Shown one piece after another: positions 28,825 to 37,835 of a DNA stretch of 64,000 nt. Origin of the DNA: CAXSBR01 sp964236495 (GTDB lineage: Bacteria; Actinomycetota; Actinomycetes; Mycobacteriales; Jatrophihabitantaceae); assembly GCA_964236495.1 (NCBI GenBank), contig CAXSBR010000004.1:1-64000 (forward strand). Reading direction: 5' to 3'. A program made the translations under genes and the position numbers. Every line of letters begins with the position of its first letter. Within the stretch, counting starts at the first letter, position 1. The notes under the pieces were generated by a model. It did no database searches, was not told the DNA's origin, and worked only from the letters and a program-made list of their open reading frames with translations.

Positions 28825-31434
28825 GTGCCCGTGACCCCGACCGACATACCCGCCACCAGCCTGCCGCCGCACTTCGATCCGGCGCAGGTGGAAGGCGAGC
28901 TGTATCAGCGATGGGAGAGCCGCGGCTACTTCACCGCTGATGCCGCCAGCGACAAGGAGCCGTACACGATCGTCATTCCACCGCCGAACGTCACCGGCAG
29001 CCTGCACGTCGGTCATGCGTTCGAGCACACCCTGATGGACTCGCTGATCCGACGCGCGCGGATGCAGGGTCGAGAGGCGTTGTGGCTGCCGGGCATGGAT
29101 CACGCCAGCATCGCGGTGCACGCGCTGGTGGAGAAGGCGCTGGAAGCCGAGGGGACCAGCCGCCGAGAGCTGGGTCGCGATGCCTTCGTCGAGCGCGTCT
29201 GGAAGTGGAAGGCCGAGTACGGCGGCGCGATCCTCAACCAGATGCGCCGTCTGGGCGACAGCGCGGACTGGACCCGGGAGCGGTTCACCATGGACGAATC
29301 GCTGTCGACAGCCGTGCAGACGATGTTCAAGAAGCTTTACGACGACGGGCTGATCTACCGCGCCGAACGATTGGTCAATTGGTCTCCGGTGCTGCGTTCG
29401 GTGCTCTCCGACGCTGAAGTCGACCATCGCGAGGTCGAAGGCGAGCTCGTGTCGATGCGCTACGGCGGCACCGACGACACGGCGCCCTCGATCGTCGTCG
29501 CCACCACCCGGGTGGAGACGATGCTGGGCGACACCGCGGTGGCTGTGCATCCCGACGACGAGCGCTACGCCGCGCTGGTCGGCACCACGATCGAGCTTCC
29601 GCTGACGGGACGCCGGATCCCGATCATTGCCGACGAGCACGTCGACCCCTCATTCGGCACCGGCGCGGTCAAGGTCACTCCGGCCCACGACCCCAACGAC
29701 TTCGCCATCGGCCAACGCCACGGACTACCCATGCCCACGGTGATGGACGAACAGGGTCAGATCAGTGGCACCGGCACCGAGTTCGACGGCATGGACCGGT
29801 TCGAGGCGCGGGTCGCGATCCGGGAACGGCTGCGCGAGCAGGGCCGTATCCTCGCCGAGAAGCGGCCCTACCTGCACTCGGTCGGCCATTCCGAGCGCTC
29901 GGGCGAGCCGATCGAGCCGCGGCTGAGCCTGCAGTGGTTCGTCCAGGTCGCTCCGCTGGCCCAGGCCGCCGGCGACGCGGTGCGCGACGGGCGAGTGGCG
30001 CTCAGTCCGCCCGAGATGGCGCCGCGCTACTTCGCCTGGGTGGACAACCTGCACGACTGGTGCATCAGCCGGCAGCTGTGGTGGGGACACCGCATCCCGG
30101 TCTGGTACTCACCCGACGCAACGGAGATCGTCTGCCTGGCTCCAGGAGAGGAGCCGCCGGCGGGCTGGTCGCAGGACCCCGATGTGCTCGACACCTGGTT
30201 CTCCTCCGGTCAATGGCCGTTCGCGACGATGGGCTGGCCGAAGCAGACCGCGGACCTCGCGAAGTTCTATCCGACCACCGTTCTGGTTACCGGCTACGAC
30301 ATCCTGTTCTTCTGGGTCGTGCGCATGATGATGTTCGGGCTCTATGCAATGGACGGTGTGCCGCCGTTCAAGACCATTGCGTTGCACGGCATGGTGCGTG
30401 ACCAGCTCGGCAAGAAGATGTCCAAATCGCGCGGCAACGGTGTGGACCCACTGGACTGGATGGATCGCTACGGTTCGGACGCCGTGCGGTTCACCTTCGC
30501 CCGGGGCGCGAACCCGGGGGCCGACGTTCCGATCAGTGCTGAGCAGGTGGAGGGGTCGCGCAACTTCTGCACCAAGCTGTGGAACGCAACCCGGTTCGCA
30601 CTGCTCAACGGCGCCACTGTGACAGGCCCGCTGCCCGAGAGCGTGACCGGCCCGGACGCATGGATTCTGTCGCGGCTGCAGACAGTCATCGCCGAGGTCG
30701 ACGTGCTCTACGACGACTTCGAGTTCGCCAAGATAGCGGACTTGCTCTACCACTTCGCCTGGGACGACGTCTGCGACTGGTACGTCGAACTGGCCAAGGT
30801 GAGTCTCAACGGTGCCGATGTCGACGCCGCGACCGTCACCCGGCGGGTGCTGGGTGCGGTTTTCGATGCGCTGCTGCGGCTGTTGCACCCGATGATTCCC
30901 TTCATCACCGAGCAGCTGTGGACGACGCTGACCGGACGCGAGTCGATCGTTGTCAGCAGCTGGCCGACCGAGGATGGCGGGCGGATCGATCAACCGGCGC
31001 AGGCCGCGGTGGAGCAGCTGCGCACAGTTGTGACAGAAGTTCGCCGATTCCGCTCCGATCAGGGGGTCCGGCCTGCGCAACGGGTGCCGGCTCGCATCGT
31101 CGGGCTACCCGTGTCCAGCGAGGCCTTCGCCTGGGCAATGGCTCGCCTGGAGCGTGCCCGAGAGGGCTTTGCGGCCACGGCATCGCTGTCGATAGCCGGC
31201 GGGGTCGAGGTCCAGTTCGATCTGTCGCAGGCAGTGGATGTGGTAGCCGAGCGGGCGCGGCTGGAACGCGATCGCGAGGTAGCGCGCAAGGAACGGACAC
31301 AGGTCGAAGCGAAACTGGTCAACGAAGCGTTCTTGACGCGTGCTCCCGACGATGTGGTCGCCAAGATCCGCGCGCGCCACGCCAACGCGACGGCCGAGCT
31401 GGAGCGGATCGCCGCGGCGCTCGACGCGCTGTAG
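28825..31434 (+). CDS. valS: Valyl-tRNA synthetase
   Basis: A class I aminoacyl-tRNA synthetase that charges tRNA-Val. The 869-residue protein has the HIGH-type motif HVGH at residues 61-64 (PPNVTGSLHVGH), the editing domain signature VATTRVETMLGDTAVAVH, the WCISRQLWWGHRIPVW block and KMSKS at 531-535. A C-terminal coiled coil (EVARKERTQVEAKLVNEAF) is present as expected. GTG 28825 is used; GTG 28831 is equally possible. It follows the peptidase after four bases. No T-box leader is seen. Confidence 0.98.
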   Translation: MPVTPTDIPATSLPPHFDPAQVEGELYQRWESRGYFTADAASDKEPYTIVIPPPNVTGSLHVGHAFEHTLMDSLIRRARMQGREALWLPGMDHASIAVHALVEKALEAEGTSRRELGRDAFVERVWKWKAEYGGAILNQMRRLGDSADWTRERFTMDESLSTAVQTMFKKLYDDGLIYRAERLVNWSPVLRSVLSDAEVDHREVEGELVSMRYGGTDDTAPSIVVATTRVETMLGDTAVAVHPDDERYAALVGTTIELPLTGRRIPIIADEHVDPSFGTGAVKVTPAHDPNDFAIGQRHGLPMPTVMDEQGQISGTGTEFDGMDRFEARVAIRERLREQGRILAEKRPYLHSVGHSERSGEPIEPRLSLQWFVQVAPLAQAAGDAVRDGRVALSPPEMAPRYFAWVDNLHDWCISRQLWWGHRIPVWYSPDATEIVCLAPGEEPPAGWSQDPDVLDTWFSSGQWPFATMGWPKQTADLAKFYPTTVLVTGYDILFFWVVRMMMFGLYAMDGVPPFKTIALHGMVRDQLGKKMSKSRGNGVDPLDWMDRYGSDAVRFTFARGANPGADVPISAEQVEGSRNFCTKLWNATRFALLNGATVTGPLPESVTGPDAWILSRLQTVIAEVDVLYDDFEFAKIADLLYHFAWDDVCDWYVELAKVSLNGADVDAATVTRRVLGAVFDALLRLLHPMIPFITEQLWTTLTGRESIVVSSWPTEDGGRIDQPAQAAVEQLRTVVTEVRRFRSDQGVRPAQRVPARIVGLPVSSEAFAWAMARLERAREGFAATASLSIAGGVEVQFDLSQAVDVVAERARLERDREVARKERTQVEAKLVNEAFLTRAPDDVVAKIRARHANATAELERIAAALDAL

Positions 31435-31495
31435 GCGGGCTCAGGGCGATACACCCGCCGCCGTGCGGCCTGCGCCGCGCACACGAAGGCTGCTC

Positions 31496-33574
31496 CTACC
31501 GCCGACGGTTGAACTTGCGGTTGTTCGGTCGTCGCCGGTTCGCAGGCGCACGTGACGACGACGGCGCGCCGGCCGGCCGGCTCTCAGCTTCGTCCGGCTC
31601 AGCTTCGTCCGGCTCAGCTTCGTCCGGCTCATCGTCGGCCGGCCTGTCTTCCGCTCGCGCTGTTTCGCTCAGCTCGCCGCCTACCGGCTCGTTCACCGTG
31701 TGCGCAGTGCCGCTCGGCCCGACGCCTACCGGCTCGCTGTCCGCGCGCGCCGTTTCGGGCTGGCGGTCCGAGTGAGCTGTTGCAGCCGGCGCATCGTTCA
31801 CCGAGAAGGCCTGCGTCGGCTCGACGTCCGGCTCGACGGATTGAGCATGATCACTGTGCACCGACACCTGTGGCCTTGGCGGCACCGGCTCGGCTTCGAG
31901 CGAATCGGCCCCGACTGACTCGGCCCTGGTTGAATTGGCCTCGATAGAAACGGCGTCGATAGAAACGGCGTCGATAGAAACGGCGTCGACCGACTCGGCG
32001 TCGACCGACTCGGCGTCGATAAAAACGGGGCGCACACCGGCCTCGACCGCGCTGTTTTCCACCACATCGCCGTCGCGGTCTTCGCCGTAGTGCTCAGAAG
32101 GGCCCGGCTCCACGAGGTCAGGGTGCGAAGACTCGGGAACCTGCTCTACCTCGACGACGGCCTGTCCAGCCTGGATGGTGGCAGCGTCGGCGTAGGCGAC
32201 ACGGGTGTCGTCGGCCTGCGCGGCCTCGGCTTCCGTGCCGGCTGCTGCGGCCGCCTTGCCTGCACCGGCTGTGGGTGCATCGGATCGGCGGTGTGCTTGA
32301 GCGCGCTCCTCGGACTGCGCCAGGACCGCCGCGCTGCGCTGCGAGACATCGACCAGGTCGGCGTGAATGCGATCACGCAGATCCACCAGGATCGCCACCT
32401 CATGTTCGGCCGCGGCGATGCGACGAGCGGCCTCGGCCAGCGCCTGCGCAACCAACCGCTCGGCCTCGGCGTGCGCCTCGGACATCAACCGGTTGGCCTT
32501 CGCGTGCGCCTCGGACATCAACCGCTCAGCCTCGGCGTGCGCCTCGGAGGTCAACCGGTCAGCCTCGGCTTGGGCGCCGATGACGAGGCGATTTGCTTCT
32601 GCGTGCGCCTCCGCGCGCACCCGATCGGACTCGCTCTCTGCGTCCGCGCGTAAGAGCTCGGCGGCGGCCTGCGTCTCGGTGCGCAGCAGCTCTGCTGCCG
32701 CCTGCGTTTCGGTCTGCAGCCGCTCGGCCTCGGCCTCGGCGTCAGCGACGAGCGTCGTGGCTTGTTCATGCGAATCCAGCCCCAGCCGCTCTGCCTCGCT
32801 CTGGGCATCGTTGAGCAGGCGGTGCGCTTCGGTGACCGCGGCCAGATGGCGCTCCTCGTCAGCTCGCTGTTCGGCCAGCCGACGCACCCGTAGCGCGATC
32901 TCGAAGTCTTCGTTGGCCTGCTCGCGCTGCTCGCGTGCTCCGGTATCCGAGCGCTCGCGCTGCACTCGGCTGTCTGTCGTAGTCCGGTCGATCTCCTCGC
33001 GCGCCGACGTGAGCAACTGCTCGGCATCGTGCTGCGCCCGGCCCAGGGTCTCGGCGGCCTGCAGGTTGGCAGCGCTCACAGCCTGTTCGGCCTCGGCCGA
33101 ACGACGTTGAGCCGCCTCGGTTGCCCGCGCGAACTCTTCGCGGGCTTGCCCACGCATGCGCTCGGCGTCCTCGGCAGCCTGCCGTCGGGTCTCGGCGGCA
33201 TCCGACGTCGCCAGATGCCGGAGCCGGAGAACCTCGGAGTCGGCAAGCTCGCGGATGCCGCGCGCCTGAGCCTGAGCCAGCTCGACGATGGGCCGGATTC
33301 GCTCGTGGACGTTGTCGGGCGTGATTTGGGCCGACGCTGCGACGACGTGCCTGCGCATCGACTCGATCTGGGCGTGGGCGTTGGCCAGCTGGGCTGCCAG
33401 GTCGGCGCTGCGACCGGCGGCGGAGTCGCGTTCGGCGCTCAGCGCTGCGAGTGCCGCCTCCATCCGCTGCACGTAGTCATCCACCTGGCGCTTGTCGTAC
33501 CCGCGCAAAGCACCCTCGAACTCCCGAGGCTGCTCGTCCATGGTGGGGAAGATGTTCGGGCCACGGTCGGTCAT
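31496..33574 (-). CDS. DivIVA-domain coiled-coil protein with acidic repeat tail
   Basis: The 692-residue protein begins with a DivIVA/Wag31-like membrane-curvature domain (FEGALRGYDKRQVDDYVQRME, about residues 18-38). Next comes a very long coiled coil (to about residue 410) made of Ala, Glu, Arg repeats such as EAERLMSEAHAKANRL. The remainder is an acidic low-complexity tail with 15-base DNA repeats. DivIVA proteins mark cell poles and septa; long versions in actinobacteria organise polar growth. I see no other domain and no membrane helix. The start codon is at 33572-33574 on the minus strand with no obvious ribosome binding site. It is convergent with valS. Confidence 0.8.
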   Translation of the reverse strand: MTDRGPNIFPTMDEQPREFEGALRGYDKRQVDDYVQRMEAALAALSAERDSAAGRSADLAAQLANAHAQIESMRRHVVAASAQITPDNVHERIRPIVELAQAQARGIRELADSEVLRLRHLATSDAAETRRQAAEDAERMRGQAREEFARATEAAQRRSAEAEQAVSAANLQAAETLGRAQHDAEQLLTSAREEIDRTTTDSRVQRERSDTGAREQREQANEDFEIALRVRRLAEQRADEERHLAAVTEAHRLLNDAQSEAERLGLDSHEQATTLVADAEAEAERLQTETQAAAELLRTETQAAAELLRADAESESDRVRAEAHAEANRLVIGAQAEADRLTSEAHAEAERLMSEAHAKANRLMSEAHAEAERLVAQALAEAARRIAAAEHEVAILVDLRDRIHADLVDVSQRSAAVLAQSEERAQAHRRSDAPTAGAGKAAAAAGTEAEAAQADDTRVAYADAATIQAGQAVVEVEQVPESSHPDLVEPGPSEHYGEDRDGDVVENSAVEAGVRPVFIDAESVDAESVDAVSIDAVSIDAVSIEANSTRAESVGADSLEAEPVPPRPQVSVHSDHAQSVEPDVEPTQAFSVNDAPAATAHSDRQPETARADSEPVGVGPSGTAHTVNEPVGGELSETARAEDRPADDEPDEAEPDEAEPDEAESRPAGAPSSSRAPANRRRPNNRKFNRRR
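31585..31629 (-). repeat. Three exact 15-base repeats in the DivIVA tail
   Basis: cagcttcgtccggct is repeated three times without change (31585, 31600 and 31615). On the coding strand it writes the PDEAE repeat. Confidence 0.95.
31941..32030 (-). repeat. Six 15-base repeats in the DivIVA tail
   Basis: Three copies of tcgatagaaacggcg, two of tcgaccgactcggcg and one altered unit (tcgataaaaacgggg) follow each other. They encode DAVSI and DAESV units. The copy number probably varies between strains. Confidence 0.9.
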
Positions 33575-33698
33575 GGCTGGATACTTTCACGCCGAAGGGT
33601 CATATTCGCGGCAGTCGTCGGGCTGTCGACCGCGTCGTGATGAAGGCGTTGCATCGACTCCGCCAGCAGTTCGCCGGCGTCGGCGAGAGGGAAGAAGT

Positions 33699-34496
33699 TC
33701 ACCCGACCGCGCCCTGCACCGCGGTCGCGCCAGACGCGCCGTGTGTGCCGGCCGAGGACGCTTCGATCTCCAGCAGCGACTCCTGGTTCAGCTGCGCCTC
33801 ATGCGCTTTCGCCCCGCCGCGCAGCCCGAACAGCCGCTTGCTGAGCAGGAGGTAGGCCACCGCAGCGACGTTGACCAGCAGTGCGACGATGCGCAACCAG
33901 GTCACCTTTTCGGTGATCTCGTAGACCTCGAGCGGAATGAAGATCGAAGTGGACACCACCGCGAAGTACTCGCCCCATCGCTTCAGCGTCCACAGCCCGA
34001 TGCCTTCCATGATCTGCAACAGGCCGTAGAAAATGAGGAAGGCCGCCACCAGGTTCAGCGTGCCGGGGTGAGCGTTGAGACCGCGGCGGACCGCGGACAC
34101 CGTGGCCGAATCGGAGACGTCGAAGTGGATCTGGTTGAAGAACGGCCGCAGCGCATGCAGGTCCCGGTCGAACAGCTGCTTGAGGCTGACCTGGGTGCTT
34201 TTCAGCCGCAGCACCGCCACGCCCAGCAGCAGAATGACCACGCCGCGTATCCATCTCTCGATGCTGAGCAGTCGCAGGATGAATGCCGAACGCAGCGCCT
34301 TGCCGCGCAACACCGGCGGGGCCTCGTCGGCCGGCCCGTGGCCGGACGGAGCGCCCAGCACGAAGTCACCGCAGCGTAGGCACCGCCATGACTCGCCCAG
34401 CACAGTCTCGGCATGCAGTCTGTCGACGAACCGTGGCTCGTCAGGACGGTAGGTGACGTGTCCCTGCCGGGCACACGAACGAAGATTCCAGTCCAT
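33699..34496 (-). CDS. DUF2127 membrane protein with N-terminal zinc ribbon
   Basis: The 265-residue protein starts with a short zinc-ribbon-like part (two CxxC-type pairs, the second reading CLRCG at residues 39-43). It is followed by a DUF2127 membrane domain with four hydrophobic segments, for example GVVILLLGVAVLRL, LVAAFLIFYGLLQIMEGIGL and VVSTSIFIPLEVYEI. The DUF2127 function is not known. The gene runs in the same direction as the DivIVA gene and ends 125 bases upstream of its start. The start is ATG 34496. Confidence 0.82.
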   Translation of the reverse strand: MDWNLRSCARQGHVTYRPDEPRFVDRLHAETVLGESWRCLRCGDFVLGAPSGHGPADEAPPVLRGKALRSAFILRLLSIERWIRGVVILLLGVAVLRLKSTQVSLKQLFDRDLHALRPFFNQIHFDVSDSATVSAVRRGLNAHPGTLNLVAAFLIFYGLLQIMEGIGLWTLKRWGEYFAVVSTSIFIPLEVYEITEKVTWLRIVALLVNVAAVAYLLLSKRLFGLRGGAKAHEAQLNQESLLEIEASSAGTHGASGATAVQGAVG

Positions 34497-34656
34497 GCCG
34501 ATGCCTCCCCCCAGATCAATGCCCGCCCGGATCAGTGCTCGCCCAGCTCAACCGTAGGCAGCGCTCACGGTACTGGCGGGTTCACCGCCGCCGACCGTCC
34601 GGTAGACGGAGCATCTTTGCTCGACCGGTGCCGCGTACCCCCTTAGGTCGGGTAGT

Positions 34657-34751
34657 GCTGTACGTAGATGGGGCCATCGGTTGTCGGCGCTGTCAGTAGA
34701 CGGGCCATCCGTAGCCGGTGCTGCCAGTAAGTCGGACTGTCGGTCGTCGGG
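34657..34751. repeat. Three imperfect 31-32 base tandem repeats before the MarR gene
   Basis: Units at 34657-34688, 34689-34719 and 34720-34751 share the frame gctg..agta...gggccatc..t.g.cgg. The last ends 14 bases before the MarR start codon, so the array covers the promoter. It may be a multi-site operator for the regulator. The gap 34497-34656 shows nothing else. Confidence 0.65.
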
Positions 34752-34765
34752 GATAGGGTGGCCCG

Positions 34766-35302
34766 GTGGCAAATCGGCTGCCGTTCGATCCGGTGGAACG
34801 AGCCGGTCAGCACTGGCAGGAGCACTGGCCCGACCAGGACGACGTCGTGTACGACTCGATGCGGGCCGTCACGTCGATCATGCGCGCGCACCAGATGCTC
34901 ATCGCCGACCTCGACGCGATGCTGCGACCGTTCGGTCTGACGTTCTCCCGGTACGAGGCGCTGGTGCTGCTCAAGTTCTCCGCCGCCGGGTCGCTGCCGC
35001 TGTCGAAGGTGGGGGAACGGCTGCAGGTGCACGCGACGTCGGTCACCAACATCATCGACCGGCTGGAGGCGGCCGGCTTCGTCAGCCGCGAGCCCAATCC
35101 GCGCGACGGCCGGGGTACGTTGGCCGTGCTCACCGCGCGCGGCCGAGAGGTTGCCGAGCGGGCGACCGCCACACTCAACGGCGCGCGGTTCGGGCTGGAC
35201 GCACTCGATCAGGACGACCTGGTCGGCCTGTTCGACACGCTGCGCCGGCTGCGGTTGAGCGCCGGGGACTTCGAGAGCCAGCCGGCGGCGGCCCACCGCT
35301 GA
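34766..35302 (+). CDS. MarR-family transcriptional regulator
   Basis: A 178-residue winged-helix regulator. The DNA-binding helices and wing are in LPLSKVGERLQVHATSVTNIIDRLEAAGFV and the wing DPRDGRG-type block (PNPRDGRGTLAVLT). It keeps the usual N-terminal dimer helix (SIMRAHQMLIADLD). It starts at GTG 34766, directly after the tandem repeats at 34657-34751, which could be its own operator. The agmatinase-family gene starts 56 bases after it. It may control that enzyme; its ligand is unknown. Confidence 0.9.
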   Translation: MANRLPFDPVERAGQHWQEHWPDQDDVVYDSMRAVTSIMRAHQMLIADLDAMLRPFGLTFSRYEALVLLKFSAAGSLPLSKVGERLQVHATSVTNIIDRLEAAGFVSREPNPRDGRGTLAVLTARGREVAERATATLNGARFGLDALDQDDLVGLFDTLRRLRLSAGDFESQPAAAHR

Positions 35303-35358
35303 TCGTCGCGGTAGTCGCTCGGGCGAGCGGGGTGCGCCACGATCTGGGAGGAGAACGC

Positions 35359-36390
35359 ATGGCCAGGTACGGAGCACAGTTCGGCCCGGACATCACGTTT
35401 CTGGGCGTGGACCGCTGCGACCTGGACGACGCCGCAGCACTGGCCGACGCCGACATCGTCATCCTCGGTGCGCCCTTCGACGGCGGCACTTCGCACCGGC
35501 CGGGCACCCGGTTCGGGCCGCAGGCGATCCGGATGACCGACTATCTGGCTCACGACGGCTCGCGGCCCAGCCTGGCCCTGCGCACCGACGGGTTGCGCGA
35601 TCTGCGCGTCGTGGACGTCGGTGACGTGGAGATGCCACCGGGCGACATCGAGACGTCTCTGGCGGCATTGGAACGCGCCGTCGAAACCGTCGCCCGGGCA
35701 GGTGCGATACCTGTCGTTCTGGGCGGCGACCACTCCATCGCCTACGCCGACGCCAAGGGCGTGGCGAACGTTGTGGGTCATGGTCGGGTGTCGATGCTGC
35801 ACTTCGACGCCCACGCCGACACCGGCGACATCGAGTTCGGATCGCTGTGGGGCCACGGCCAGCCGATGCGCCGCCTGATCGAGTCCGGTGCGCTGCGCGG
35901 CGACCGGTTCCTCCAGATCGGCCTGCGCGGCTACTGGCCGCCACCGGAAACCTTGGACTGGATGGCCGAGCAGTCGATGCGCTCCTACGAGATGACCGAG
36001 ATCGGCCACCGAGGCCTCGACGCCTGTCTGAGCGAGGCCTTCACGATCGCCACCGACGAATGCGAGGGCGTGTTCCTGTCCGTGGACATCGACGTCTGCG
36101 ATCCGGGTCATGCGCCGGGCACCGGAACGCCGGAACCGGGCGGACTGTCGGCTCGCCAGCTGCTCGACGCGGTGCGCCGGATCTGCCTCACACTGCCCGT
36201 CGTCGGAATTGACGTCGTGGAGGTGAGCCCGCCCTACGACCACGCCGACATCACCGCTGCGCTGGCCAACCGGGTTGTGCTGGAGTCGTTGAGTGCCATT
36301 GCCCGCCGCCGGCAGGACGCCCGCGACGGCACCAGCTGGGATCCGGCGCTGCCGTTGCTGGCCGGGCGCCCTGCTGCCGGCCCCTCCTGA
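35359..36390 (+). CDS. Agmatinase-family ureohydrolase
   Basis: A manganese-dependent ureohydrolase of 343 residues. Members release urea or formamide from agmatine, guanidinobutyrate or formiminoglutamate. All metal-binding motifs are intact: GGDHSIAY, HFDAHADTGD and SVDIDVCDPGHAPGTGTPEPGG. The start at ATG 35359 follows GGGAGGAG at 35346-35353. Agmatinase or guanidinobutyrase is the best guess, but the specificity loop cannot be judged from sequence alone. It follows the MarR gene on the same strand. Confidence 0.88.
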   Translation: MARYGAQFGPDITFLGVDRCDLDDAAALADADIVILGAPFDGGTSHRPGTRFGPQAIRMTDYLAHDGSRPSLALRTDGLRDLRVVDVGDVEMPPGDIETSLAALERAVETVARAGAIPVVLGGDHSIAYADAKGVANVVGHGRVSMLHFDAHADTGDIEFGSLWGHGQPMRRLIESGALRGDRFLQIGLRGYWPPPETLDWMAEQSMRSYEMTEIGHRGLDACLSEAFTIATDECEGVFLSVDIDVCDPGHAPGTGTPEPGGLSARQLLDAVRRICLTLPVVGIDVVEVSPPYDHADITAALANRVVLESLSAIARRRQDARDGTSWDPALPLLAGRPAAGPS

Positions 36391-36527
36391 GCGCAACCCA
36401 CGACCGTCAGCCGAGGGGTCGGCAGGCGCAGCGGTTCGGCGCGGGACGTTTCGGCGTCGTTACTCGTCGTAGGTGGTAGAAGCCGGTCACCGTGATCGCG
36501 CGCACCATCGTGACGAAGGGACATCTT

Positions 36528-37106
36528 ATGAGCGTCAGTCTGTCCAAGGGCGGCAACGTATCCCTGTCCAAGCAGGCGCCCGGGCTCACCGCGGTGCTGG
36601 TCGGACTGGGCTGGGACGCCCGCACCACCAGCGGCGACGACTTCGACCTCGACGCCAGCGCGCTGCTGCTCACCGAGTCGGGCAAGATCGCCTCCGACGC
36701 CCACTTCGTGTTCTTCAACAATCTCACCAGCCCGGACGGCTCCGTCGAGCACACCGGTGACAACCTCACCGGCGCCGGCGAGGGCGACGACGAGGCCATC
36801 AAGGTCAACCTGGCTGCGGTACCGGGCGAGATCGACCGCGTCGTCGTCGCGGTCTCGATCTACGAGGCCACTGCCCGCTCGCAGTCCTTCGGGCAGGTCC
36901 GCAACGCGTTCATGCGGGTGGTGAACCAGGCTGACAACGTGGAACTGGCCCGCTACGACCTGTCCGAGGACGCCAGCACCGAGACAGCGATGATCTTCGG
37001 CGAGCTCTACCGTAACGGTCCGGAGTGGAAGTTCCGCGCCGTCGGCCAGGGCTATGACAGCGGCCTCAGCGGTATCGCCCGCGACTTCGGCGTCAACGTC
37101 GGCTGA
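36528..37106 (+). CDS. terD: TerD-family calcium-binding stress protein 1
   Basis: A 192-residue protein of the tellurium-resistance TerD family. The core begins MSVSLSKGGNVSLSK, with calcium-binding motifs in DFDLDASALLL and GDNLTGAGEGDDE followed by IKVNL. The closing WKFRAVGQGYDSGLSGIARDFG is typical. TerD proteins bind calcium and are induced by oxidative, metal or phage stress, but their biochemical job is not settled. The start is ATG 36528, with GAAGGGA at 36515-36521. It is the first gene of the Ter operon; the 137 bases upstream show no clear promoter. Confidence 0.96.
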   Translation: MSVSLSKGGNVSLSKQAPGLTAVLVGLGWDARTTSGDDFDLDASALLLTESGKIASDAHFVFFNNLTSPDGSVEHTGDNLTGAGEGDDEAIKVNLAAVPGEIDRVVVAVSIYEATARSQSFGQVRNAFMRVVNQADNVELARYDLSEDASTETAMIFGELYRNGPEWKFRAVGQGYDSGLSGIARDFGVNVG

Positions 37107-37157
37107 ACTGTCCACCTACTTCGTCCACCAGCACTGCACCGCGAGGGGAATGCCGAT

Positions 37158-37733
37158 ATGAGCGTCAGCTTGAGCAAGGGGCAGCGGGTATCACTGCAGA
37201 AGGCCAGCGGCGGCACGCTTCGCCAGGTCCGGATGGGCCTGGGCTGGGATGCGGTGAAGAAGAAGGGCCTGTTCGGCAGCCGCAGCCAGTCGATCGACCT
37301 CGACGCCTCCGCCCTGTTATTCGACGCGGCGGGCAACCTGGTCGATCAGGTGTGGTTCCAGCAGCTGCGAAGCAAGGACGGATCGGTGCAGCACACCGGT
37401 GACAACCGCACCGGCGCCGGAGATGGTGACGACGAATCAATCCGAGTGAACCTGAGCAGCGTGCCGGCAAACATCAGCACCCTGGTGTTCACGGTCAACT
37501 CCTTCACCGGCCAGGACTTCTCCCAGATCGAGAACGCGTTCTGCCGGCTGGTCGACGAATCCGACGAGAGCGAGATCGCGCGTTACACGCTCACCGGATC
37601 CGGGTCCCACAACGCCCAGATCATGGCCAAGGTGGCCCGCGACGGCGCCGGGTGGTCCATGACGGCCATCGGAGTACCGGCGAACGGGCGCACCTTCCAC
37701 GACCTGCTGCCCGCGATCAGTGCAAATCTGTAG
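37158..37733 (+). CDS. terD: TerD-family calcium-binding stress protein 2
   Basis: A 191-residue paralog of the preceding gene, with MSVSLSKGQRVSLQK, the calcium motifs IDLDASALLF and GDNRTGAGDGDDESIRVNL, and the C-terminal IGVPANGRTFHDLLPAI. It differs in its C-terminal third, as in the TerZ-like branch, and has a short loop (GLFGSRSQS) near the first calcium site. The start is ATG 37158, after GAGGGGAA at 37142-37149. It stays in the same operon as TerD1, with a gap of 51 bases. Confidence 0.95.
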   Translation: MSVSLSKGQRVSLQKASGGTLRQVRMGLGWDAVKKKGLFGSRSQSIDLDASALLFDAAGNLVDQVWFQQLRSKDGSVQHTGDNRTGAGDGDDESIRVNLSSVPANISTLVFTVNSFTGQDFSQIENAFCRLVDESDESEIARYTLTGSGSHNAQIMAKVARDGAGWSMTAIGVPANGRTFHDLLPAISANL

Positions 37734-37835
37734 CTGGTCGGCGGCACACGGTTGCGCGGCGCCGCCACGTTCTCTTTAGGATCGGCCCATTCGGCTGCGC
37801 GGTCGCGGTCGCCTTTGATTTTGAGGAGTTGCCAC

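Noticed and set aside
31941..32030. CRISPR or minisatellite array
   Set aside because: The 15-base units have no spacers and keep the reading frame of the DivIVA protein, so they are coding repeats.
36391..36527. Promoter or metal riboswitch before the first TerD gene
   Set aside because: I could not identify convincing -35/-10 elements or a conserved fold; only the ribosome binding site is clear.
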